Source: Clostridiales bacterium
Lineage (GTDB): Bacteria > Bacillota > Clostridia > Christensenellales > Christensenellaceae
Reading direction: 5' to 3'
NCBI GenBank assembly: GCA_003510345.1
Contig: DOMW01000123.1
Location: forward strand, 1,424 to 7,041
DNA: 5,618 nt
In this document: positions 1 to 5,618 of the stretch, in pieces
How the letters are laid out: each line of letters starts with the position of its first letter
How positions within the stretch are numbered: position 1 is the stretch's first letter
The notes under the pieces: model-generated
What the model was told of the DNA's origin: nothing
The model's input: the letters and a program-made list of their open reading frames with translations, nothing else
Database searches by the model: none
Translations under genes and position numbers: made by a program

Positions 1-1197
1 ATGGTTATTGTGCCGCATGACAGGGAGGTGTATGAGTTTACGCCCGTGCAGCGCCCGGCCGATAAAGAAGACGCCGAGTTTATCACTACGCATTTCGACT
101 TCAACTCCATGCACGATATTCTGATTAAGCTGGATATACTGGGGCATGACGTGCCTACGGTCATACGCCACCTGCAAGACTTAACTGGCATAGACCCGCT
201 CACTATCCCGCTGGACGACAGGGAGACCATGCGGCTGTATTCCACGATAGAGCCACTAAAAATAAAGCCCGAACAGCTTTTCGGGATCAAGACGGGCACG
301 CTGGGGGTGCCGGAATTCGGCACAAAATTTGTCCGCCAGATGCTGATCGACACGCTGCCGGAAACGATGGGGGAGATTGTGCGCATAAGCGGGCTTTCCC
401 ACGGCACGGACGTATGGCTGGGGAACGCGCAGGAATTGATCAAAGCGGGCACATGCACGCTCAAGGAAGCGATCTGTACGCGCGACGACATTATGAATTA
501 CCTTGTGGATAAAGGCGTGGAAAAGCGCATGGCGTTCTTTATCATGGAGGATGTGCGCAAAGGCAAGGCGGCTAAAAAAGGGTTTACGGAGGAACAGGCG
601 CAGGCGCTGGAGGACGCGAAGATTCCCGGCTGGTTTGTGAACTCGTGTAAAAAAATAAAGTATATGTTCCCCAAAGCGCACGCGGTCGCCTATGTGATCA
701 TGGCGTATCGCATCGCGTATTGCAAGGTGCACTTTATGGAGGCGTTTTACGCGTCGTATTTTACGGTGCGTTCGGGCGAGTTTGACGCTTCTTTTGTGAA
801 AGGCGGGCTGGAGGATATCCGCAAAAACTGGCACATGATAGAAAACAAGGGAAACGCCGCCACCGCAGCTGAAAAGAATATGGCGACGATGCTGGAGGTA
901 GCGGGCGAGATGTATCTGCGCGGGCTGCATTTTTTGCCGGTAGACCTTGCGAAATCGGACGCGGTGAAATTCACAATAGAGCCGGGCGGGCTGCGGATGC
1001 CCTTCCTTTCGGTGCCGGGGTTGGGGGAAAACGCGGCGATGGCGGTCGCCAAAGAGCGGCAGGGGTCGCCCTTCCTTTCGGTGGAAGACCTGAAAAAGAG
1101 GACAAAGCTTTCTGCCGCCGTGGTGGGGGAGATGGACAGCATGGGCACACTGGTGGGCCTTTCCAAAACGAACCAGTTGAGTTTGTTTGATGTGTAG
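1..1197 (+). CDS. polC: DNA polymerase III alpha subunit, PolC type (3' part, gene continues upstream)
   Basis: This is the C-terminal ~398 residues of PolC, the replicative DNA polymerase of low-GC Gram-positive bacteria, whose full length is usually about 1,400 residues. The ATG at position 1 is an internal Met: in the family this stretch follows a conserved HPGG segment, so the exonuclease, OB and first catalytic parts lie outside the window. Seen here: KLDILGHD (residues 43-50), whose Asp45 matches the third catalytic Asp of the family C palm; the PolC signature LSHGTDVWLGNAQ (132-144); the conserved SCKKIKYMFPKAHA (215-228); a helix-hairpin-helix-like PGLG region near 340; and a terminal QLSLF (392-396), a classic beta-clamp-binding motif, followed by two extra residues, Asp-Val. 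The reading frame is intact to the TAG stop. No terminator is evident directly after it. The identification is firm; only the upstream extent is unknown. Confidence 0.97.
   Translation: MVIVPHDREVYEFTPVQRPADKEDAEFITTHFDFNSMHDILIKLDILGHDVPTVIRHLQDLTGIDPLTIPLDDRETMRLYSTIEPLKIKPEQLFGIKTGTLGVPEFGTKFVRQMLIDTLPETMGEIVRISGLSHGTDVWLGNAQELIKAGTCTLKEAICTRDDIMNYLVDKGVEKRMAFFIMEDVRKGKAAKKGFTEEQAQALEDAKIPGWFVNSCKKIKYMFPKAHAVAYVIMAYRIAYCKVHFMEAFYASYFTVRSGEFDASFVKGGLEDIRKNWHMIENKGNAATAAEKNMATMLEVAGEMYLRGLHFLPVDLAKSDAVKFTIEPGGLRMPFLSVPGLGENAAMAVAKERQGSPFLSVEDLKKRTKLSAAVVGEMDSMGTLVGLSKTNQLSLFDV
999..1083 (+). repeat. 16-bp exact direct repeat inside the polC 3' end
   Basis: GCCCTTCCTTTCGGTG occurs at 999-1014 and again at 1068-1083, 69 bases (23 codons) apart and in the same frame, so both copies encode Pro-Phe-Leu-Ser-Val. 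They flank the PGLG helix-hairpin-helix segment. The repeat is seen directly. It may be coincidence of codon choice on two similar short peptides rather than a functional element. Confidence 0.6.
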
Positions 1198-1209
1198 CCA
1201 CTCTTTCAA

Positions 1210-1238
1210 TTGACTATTCACCGACCGGAATATATAAT
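1210..1238 (+). promoter_or_regulatory. Sigma-A type promoter for secD-secF
   Basis: A -35 box TTGACT (1210-1215; five of six consensus bases) and a perfect -10 box TATAAT (1233-1238) are separated by exactly 17 bp. Transcription would start near 1245, giving a leader of about 64 bases before the secD ATG. It lies just after the polC stop and in the same direction as secD, so it most likely drives the secD-secF pair independently of polC. Predicted from sequence only. Confidence 0.88.
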
Positions 1239-1250
1239 AGGTGGGTGAGT
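1216..1250. promoter_or_regulatory. Imperfect dyad centred on the secD -10 box, possible operator
   Basis: The left arm ATTCACCGACC (1216-1226) and right arm GGTGGGTGAGT (1240-1250) are inverted copies matching at 9 of 11 positions, with a 13-base centre that contains the whole -10 box. The left arm fills the promoter spacer and the right arm covers the expected transcription start. That placement would suit a dimeric repressor, but no regulator is identified. In a transcript reading through from polC it could instead form a hairpin; it has no U-tract, so it is not a standard terminator. Confidence 0.35.
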
Positions 1251-1292
1251 CTTGCAGCAATGTTATGTATTGGTTTATAAAGCAGAGATAAA

Positions 1293-1299
1293 GGGAGGA
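1293..1299 (+). promoter_or_regulatory. Ribosome binding site of secD
   Basis: GGGAGGA lies 9 bases upstream of the ATG at 1309 and is the only good Shine-Dalgarno match in the leader. It selects this ATG over the in-frame TTG at 1252, which sits only about 7 bases after the predicted transcription start and would add 19 residues unlike SecD. Confidence 0.8.
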
Positions 1300-1308
1300 C
1301 AGGCACGT

Positions 1309-2619
1309 ATGAAGACGAGGAGGCGCAGCGTAACAATATTCATAGTAATATTGGCGCTTATCGCGTTGCTCGGATACTTTGTAATCTTTGGGTTTAACGT
1401 TGGCATATATGACGTAAGGCCGCTTTCGGGTATCCAGCAGGGCCTTGATATTACAGGCGGCGTATATACGGTGTATCAGGCGGCGGATACGACGACGGCA
1501 GAATTTGACGTGGAGATGAACAACACAATATCCGTGCTCCGGAATCGCCTCGATTCAAAGGGGTTTACCGAAGCGACGATCACCCGGCAGGGGTATGACA
1601 GGATCCGTGTGGAGATCCCCATAAACAGCACGAGCACGATACAGGATCCGTCTGAAATATCAAAGTATATCGGTTCGCCCGCAAAGCTTGAATTTACAGA
1701 CCCGAATGGCGCACTCATCATGGAGGGAAATGATATCGAGCGGGCGGTCGCCGATACGGATGAGACTGGCCAGTGGGGCGTATCGTTCCAATTGACGCCT
1801 GAAGGGACGGCGAAATTCGCGCAAGCGACCACGGAATTTGTGGATCAGCCCATCAGCATTAAGCTGGATGATACGGTCATATCGGCGCCCACCGTGAACG
1901 AGGCGATATTGGGCGGGCAGGGCTTCATTTCCGGAAGCTTTACGCAGGCTTCCGCGCAAAACCTCGCGCTGCAAATACAGAGCGGCGCGCTGCCCATCGA
2001 GCTGCATGAAATAGAAGTGCGTTCTATCAGCGCCACGCTGGGGGAAGACGCGCTGCAAAACAGTATTTTTGCCGGTATGGTGGGGCTTTGCATATTGTTC
2101 GCGTTTGTGCTCATTTACTACCGGCTGCCCGGTGTGGCGGCCTGCCTGGGGCTGATCGTTTATACGTTCTGCGTGCTGCTGCTTTTGGGAAGCGTGCCCG
2201 GGGTGCAGCTTACGCTGCCGGGTATCGCGGGCATTGTGCTCGGCATCGGCATGGCGGTGGATGCCAACGTCATCATATTCGAGCGTTTTCGCGAGGAGTA
2301 CCGGCTGGGCAAGACGCTGCGCACGTCGTTTAAGGCGGGCTCACAAAAGGCGTTTATTACGATATTGGATTCGAATGTTACCACGCTGATCTGCGCAATC
2401 GTGCTTTCGCTTTTCGGCACGGGGCAGATCAAGAGCTTTGCCTATACGCTGATCATCAGCATCATCGTGTCCATGTTCTCGGCAGTCGTCGTATCAAACG
2501 GCATTATGCGGTTGTTTATCAATATCAACCCCAAAAACCAGAATGTATTCCTGCCACGGGCAAAAGAGATCCGCGCGGCGGCCTTGCAGAATCAGGATAA
2601 CGGAGGTGAGACTGTATAA
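1309..2619 (+). CDS. secD: Protein translocase subunit SecD
   Basis: SecD pairs with SecF in the cytoplasmic membrane and uses the proton gradient to help complete export through SecYEG. From the ATG at 1309 the protein has 436 residues, typical of the shorter Gram-positive form. It shows a basic N-terminus (KTRRR) and a first membrane segment at about 8-28; the QGLDITGG motif (44-51) opening the periplasmic-type P1 domain, which runs to about 245 and includes the conserved SGALP (225-229); then five further membrane segments at roughly 252-271, 276-295, 302-322, 352-370 and 376-401. The key motif AVDANVIIFERF (316-327) contains Asp318, equivalent to the conserved membrane Asp needed for proton-coupled function. 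The start is set by the GGGAGGA site. The TAA stop shares one base with the secF ATG. No yajC is seen next to it. The gene is intact and the identification firm. Confidence 0.96.
   Translation: MKTRRRSVTIFIVILALIALLGYFVIFGFNVGIYDVRPLSGIQQGLDITGGVYTVYQAADTTTAEFDVEMNNTISVLRNRLDSKGFTEATITRQGYDRIRVEIPINSTSTIQDPSEISKYIGSPAKLEFTDPNGALIMEGNDIERAVADTDETGQWGVSFQLTPEGTAKFAQATTEFVDQPISIKLDDTVISAPTVNEAILGGQGFISGSFTQASAQNLALQIQSGALPIELHEIEVRSISATLGEDALQNSIFAGMVGLCILFAFVLIYYRLPGVAACLGLIVYTFCVLLLLGSVPGVQLTLPGIAGIVLGIGMAVDANVIIFERFREEYRLGKTLRTSFKAGSQKAFITILDSNVTTLICAIVLSLFGTGQIKSFAYTLIISIIVSMFSAVVVSNGIMRLFININPKNQNVFLPRAKEIRAAALQNQDNGGETV
2602..2609 (+). promoter_or_regulatory. Ribosome binding site of secF, inside the end of secD
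   Basis: GGAGGTGA is a full eight-base complement to the 16S rRNA anti-Shine-Dalgarno and ends 9 bases before the secF ATG at 2619. It lies within the last codons of secD (Gly-Gly-Glu). With the TAATG overlap, this indicates translational coupling and balanced SecD and SecF synthesis. Confidence 0.9.
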
Positions 2620-3569
2620 TGTTTACCGGTAAATTTAAAATTACAGCCAGCATCTCCATTATTATCATAGTCGTCGGCGTTATATTCGCGGCGGTTTCGG
2701 GCGGCCTGAACCTCGGTATCGATTTTACGGGGGGCAGCATTACGACCATCGATATCAAGGAGCAATATGATACGGAAGTGGTGCGCGCCGTGCTGGAGCA
2801 ATATGACGCGGCCGATTCCCCCATTGTGAAAGCGGGGGACGACAACACCGAAGCCATCATACGCATGAAAGACCTCGGAAACGCGGAAGAGTTGCAAGCG
2901 ACGGTTTCGGATAACATCGTGGCGGGCATACGGGAAACGTACCCGAACGCCGAGCTTGTGAGTATAGACAGCGTGGGGGGAACCACAAGCGCCGACCTTG
3001 TGCGCAACGCGATACTTGCCGTTGTGGTGGCCTGCGCGCTGATGTTGGTGTATATCTGGATCCGTTTTGAGCTTTTCACCGGTGTGGCGGCGGTTATCGC
3101 GCTCGCGCACGACGTATTGATCATGATCGCGGTCGTGGCAATCACGCAAATGCAGATCAACAGCGGGTTTATCGCGGCGTGCCTCACCATCGTGGGGTAT
3201 TCCATCAACAATACGATCGTTATCTTTGACAGGATAAGGGACAACCAAAACGTGCTGCGGTCGCAAAGCTTCACAAGGAACGGGATCGCGGACAGAAGCA
3301 TAAAGGAAACGCTGACGAGGACGATCAACACCACAGTGACAACGCTGATTATGATCGTGTGCCTGTACGTTTTCGGCGTGGATTCCATAAAGGAATTTTC
3401 GCTGCCCATCATCATAGGGCTTTTGGCGGGCACCTATTCCTCCCTGTTCCTTTCCGCGCCGCTTTGGGCGGTGCTTGCCGATAAGGCCGCAGGCAGGAAG
3501 AGCGGCAAAGCGGGCAAAAAGAAGGGCGGCAGCAAAGGCAACAAGGGTAATAAAAGCAAGAAGAAATAG
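2619..3569 (+). CDS. secF: Protein translocase subunit SecF
   Basis: SecF is the membrane partner of SecD in the SecDF complex. The 316-residue protein has a first membrane segment at about 12-27; the GIDFTGG motif (33-39) at the start of its short external P4 domain; a SVGGTTSADLVRNA junction (118-131); and five more membrane segments at roughly 131-148, 153-175, 182-204, 238-253 and 260-287. Conserved charged positions are present: His164-Asp165 in the LAHDV segment, and the GYSINNTIVIFDRIRD motif (193-208). The position that is often Asp in this motif (NDT) is Asn198 here, probably a tolerated variant. The last 28 residues (289-316) form a low-complexity basic tail with 12 Lys and 1 Arg plus Gly, Ser and Asn, expected on the cytoplasmic side. 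The gene is co-transcribed with secD and closed by the terminator at 3587-3626. Confidence 0.96.
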   Translation: MFTGKFKITASISIIIIVVGVIFAAVSGGLNLGIDFTGGSITTIDIKEQYDTEVVRAVLEQYDAADSPIVKAGDDNTEAIIRMKDLGNAEELQATVSDNIVAGIRETYPNAELVSIDSVGGTTSADLVRNAILAVVVACALMLVYIWIRFELFTGVAAVIALAHDVLIMIAVVAITQMQINSGFIAACLTIVGYSINNTIVIFDRIRDNQNVLRSQSFTRNGIADRSIKETLTRTINTTVTTLIMIVCLYVFGVDSIKEFSLPIIIGLLAGTYSSLFLSAPLWAVLADKAAGRKSGKAGKKKGGSKGNKGNKSKKK

Positions 3570-3586
3570 CGGTGTAGGAACGATTG

Positions 3587-3626
3587 AAAAGGCCTTCTCA
3601 GTGAATACCTGTGGAGGGCCTTTTTT
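3587..3626 (+). terminator. Intrinsic terminator after secF
   Basis: The 5' arm at 3587-3601 (AAAAGGCCTTCTCAG) pairs with the 3' arm at 3609-3624 around a 7-base loop (3602-3608). This gives 15 pairs, two of them G-U, with one bulged base (T3612). The stem runs into a six-T tract (3621-3626). It starts 17 bases after the secF stop, so it should end the secDF transcript. The T tract stops only 12 bases before the recJ ATG. Confidence 0.9.
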
Positions 3627-3638
3627 GGACGCGGCGGT

Positions 3639-5618
3639 ATGAAGTATATCTTAAAACCAAAATGCGAAACAGAGCAAAAAGATTGTGTGGACCGGCTTTC
3701 GGGTGAGCTGCATGTGAGCCGGATATTCGCGCGGGTATTGTGCGCGCGCGGGCTTGCAACTGAGAAGGAAGCGGAAGCATTCCTGCATCCGGATAAAAAC
3801 CAGCTCAACGACCCATTTTTGTTTTCGGATATGGCGGATAGCGTGAGCATGATAAAGAACATGGTCTCGCGCAAAAAAAAGATATGCGTATATGGCGATT
3901 ACGATGTGGACGGCGTTTGCGGCTGTGCTATCCTGGTCAAGGCGCTGCGTTCTATGGGCGCGGACGCGGACTGTGTGTTGCCGAGCAGGCTTCAGCACGG
4001 GTACGGCCTTTCGCTTGCGGCGGTGGAGCAAATGGCCGGGTTTTCGCTGCTTATCACGGTGGATTGCGGCATCACCAATGTGGAAGAGATTAAAGCGGCG
4101 CGGGAGATGGGCATAAAAACCATCGTGACCGACCACCACGAGTGCGGGCCGGTTTTGCCCGCGGCCGATTATATCCTGAACCCCAAACGGCCGGACGAAA
4201 CATACCCGTACCGCGACTTGTGCGGCGCGGCGGTCGCCTACAAGCTCGCGCAGGCGCTGCTTGGCAAAGAAGCCGAGCAATATATCGACCTTGCGGCGGT
4301 GGCGACCGTGGCGGATATTGTGCCGCTGCTTTCGGAAAACCGCGCGCTCGTGAAGCTGGGGCTGGAAAAGCTGAACAGCGCCCCCAACAAAGGGATAAAG
4401 GCGTTGTTTTTAGCGTCGGGCATAAAAGGGGATACGATCGATTCGCAGACGGTCGCTTATTCGCTGGCGCCGCGGATCAACGCGGCAGGCAGGATCGCTT
4501 CGGCACAGACCGCCTTTTCCCTGCTGATGGAAGAGGACGAGGGCAAGCGCAAGCAGTTTGCGGAAGAGCTGTGCGCGCTCAACGCCCAAAGGCAGGAGAA
4601 GCAGGAGCGTATCGTGCGCGAGGCGATGGAGATGGAAGCAAAGTCGCCGGCGGAAAAGCTGATTTTTCATTACAGGGAAGACTGGGATGTGGGCATTGTG
4701 GGGCTTGCGGCCTCTAAGCTGGCGGAGAAATATGGGAAACCGGCGGTATTGTTTGGCAAGTCCGGGGAGAGTTACACGGGGTCGGCGCGCAGTATAGACG
4801 GGGTGAATATCTATGAAGTTTTGAAGCGGCAGGCCGCGCTGTATGAAAAATTCGGGGGGCATGCGGGCGCGGCGGGGCTGACGCTTGCTGAAGAAAACCT
4901 GGACGAGCTGAAAACACGGCTGCGCCGCTACATGGACGAGCGGTATGACGCGGCTTGTTTCCGGCCGGTGAAATATTACGATATCGTGCTTGCCGCGCGC
5001 GAGGTCACGCGGGAACTGGTGGGCGAATTTGACCTGCTGCGCCCGTTCGGGCATAAAAACGGGCAGGTGGAGGTGCTGGTCAAAAACGCGGAGATCACCG
5101 ATATACGCGCGATCGGGGATGACAGGCATTCCCGTTTTAAAGTGAGTGGCAAACTGAACGCGGTGTATTTCGGGGCGCAGTCGCAAAACATTCCCCGAAA
5201 AGCCGATGTGGTCGGTATCGTGCAAAGGAACGCTTATGACGACCTGCCGCAAATGGTCGTGAGCGCCCTTTCCGCCGAACCGACGCTGCTTGAACGGTAT
5301 GAAACCGCCTGCGCGTATGTGCGGGCGAGCGCCGCGCCCACGGGCAAGCACAAGTATTTTATGGACAGGGAAGCGCTGCTTTATGTTTATACTGTTGTAA
5401 AAGCGGTAAGCGAAAACGGGACCAGGTTTGATACGGTGGCGGCGCTGCTGGAATTCCTGCGGCGGCACATCAAAAACTTTACGCCGGAGAAGGCGGCCTA
5501 CGCGCTTTGCCTTTTGGAAGAGCTTGATTTGCTAGAAATAGAAATTGATGATAAAATAAGTATTACTGTTTACGCAGGCAAACGTGAACTGACGGAAAGT
5601 GAAATCTACAATAAATTT
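3639..5618 (+). CDS. recJ: Single-stranded-DNA-specific exonuclease RecJ (3' end cut by window edge)
   Basis: RecJ degrades single-stranded DNA 5'-3' using metal ions, in RecF-type recombination, mismatch repair and base-excision repair. The frame is open for 660 codons to the last base of the window. The DHH domain shows YGDYDVDG (85-92; Asp87, Asp89, Asp91), PSRLQHGYGL (115-124), TVDCGI (140-145), TDHH (164-167) and ADIVPL (225-230; Asp226). These are the metal-binding residues of an active enzyme. PRINAAGR (278-285) and LNAQRQ (314-319) follow, then the DHHA1 domain with GSARS (381-385) and GGHAGAAG (406-413), an OB-fold region about 445-555, and a C-terminal extension as in other Bacillota RecJ. 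The N-terminus (MKYILKP) fits the family start. The Shine-Dalgarno is poor (GGACG at 3627) and no promoter is obvious. KRELTESEIYNKF at the edge resembles the end of the family, so few codons should be missing. Confidence 0.96.
   Translation, partial: MKYILKPKCETEQKDCVDRLSGELHVSRIFARVLCARGLATEKEAEAFLHPDKNQLNDPFLFSDMADSVSMIKNMVSRKKKICVYGDYDVDGVCGCAILVKALRSMGADADCVLPSRLQHGYGLSLAAVEQMAGFSLLITVDCGITNVEEIKAAREMGIKTIVTDHHECGPVLPAADYILNPKRPDETYPYRDLCGAAVAYKLAQALLGKEAEQYIDLAAVATVADIVPLLSENRALVKLGLEKLNSAPNKGIKALFLASGIKGDTIDSQTVAYSLAPRINAAGRIASAQTAFSLLMEEDEGKRKQFAEELCALNAQRQEKQERIVREAMEMEAKSPAEKLIFHYREDWDVGIVGLAASKLAEKYGKPAVLFGKSGESYTGSARSIDGVNIYEVLKRQAALYEKFGGHAGAAGLTLAEENLDELKTRLRRYMDERYDAACFRPVKYYDIVLAAREVTRELVGEFDLLRPFGHKNGQVEVLVKNAEITDIRAIGDDRHSRFKVSGKLNAVYFGAQSQNIPRKADVVGIVQRNAYDDLPQMVVSALSAEPTLLERYETACAYVRASAAPTGKHKYFMDREALLYVYTVVKAVSENGTRFDTVAALLEFLRRHIKNFTPEKAAYALCLLEELDLLEIEIDDKISITVYAGKRELTESEIYNKF

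Noticed and set aside
256..1260. Long minus-strand open frame opposite polC
   Set aside because: It is His-, Arg- and Pro-rich with no family resemblance, as expected for the complement of a GC-biased gene. polC on the + strand is certain.
1260..1291. Tiny leader ORFs (6 codons from ATG 1260, 8 codons from ATG 1265) that might be an arrest peptide controlling secDF
   Set aside because: Known export-sensing arrest peptides such as SecM, VemP and MifM are far longer and carry a membrane or signal segment. These have no convincing ribosome binding site.
1252..1308. A TTG start at 1252 giving SecD 19 extra N-terminal residues
   Set aside because: It lies only a few bases after the predicted transcription start, has no good ribosome binding site, and the added residues do not resemble a SecD N-terminus. 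ATG 1309 has GGGAGGA and is followed by the basic, membrane-spanning start expected of SecD.
3587..3626. The hairpin as a bidirectional terminator or a riboswitch for recJ
   Set aside because: On the minus strand the T run is only four bases and no minus-strand gene approaches. No additional conserved ligand-binding structure is visible in the 69-base gap.
4142..4717. 191-codon + strand frame inside recJ, Gly- and Arg-rich
   Set aside because: It is an alternative frame of recJ; every RecJ motif reads through this region without a frameshift in the recJ frame.
4410..5468. 352-codon minus-strand open frame opposite recJ
   Set aside because: Same shadow composition (Arg, His, Phe, Pro), no recognisable domain, and it lies wholly opposite conserved RecJ motifs in the + frame.

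Overview
The window carries four consecutive genes, all on the + strand and all recognisable core housekeeping genes: the 3' part of polC (replicative DNA polymerase III alpha subunit, Gram-positive type), complete secD and secF (membrane subunits assisting Sec protein export), and recJ (single-strand 5'-3' exonuclease), which runs off the right edge. PolC, separate secD and secF genes, strong GGAGG-type ribosome binding sites and a RecJ with a C-terminal extension point to Bacillota, most likely a Clostridia-class organism of moderate GC. The genus cannot be fixed from this sequence.

Layout: 1-1197 is the polC 3' end, closing on a beta-clamp-binding tail. 1198-1308 is a 111-base gap with a near-consensus vegetative promoter, an imperfect dyad centred on its -10 box, and the secD ribosome binding site. 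1309-2619 is secD; its TAA stop overlaps the secF ATG by one base (TAATG), so the two are probably translationally coupled. 2619-3569 is secF, ending in a lysine-rich tail. 3570-3638 holds a strong intrinsic terminator. From 3639 to the edge is recJ, open without a stop for 660 codons; its last residues resemble the end of the protein, so only a few codons are probably missing. No intergenic stretch exceeds 300 bases, and I saw no tRNA, rRNA, CRISPR, insertion sequence or phage gene.

Functionally, SecD and SecF form a proton-driven complex that helps pull exported proteins off the outer side of SecYEG. PolC and RecJ act in replication and in repair or recombination. The order secD-secF-recJ is common in Bacillota, often followed by apt and relA, which I would expect beyond the right edge. 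polC directly upstream of secD is less usual, and the strong promoter suggests secDF is a separate transcription unit.

I found no convincing undescribed system. The points most worth a second look are regulatory or local: the dyad over the secD promoter, the terminator ending 12 bases before recJ with no visible recJ promoter or good ribosome binding site, the basic SecF tail, and an abrupt AT-rich shift in the last ~98 bases of recJ.
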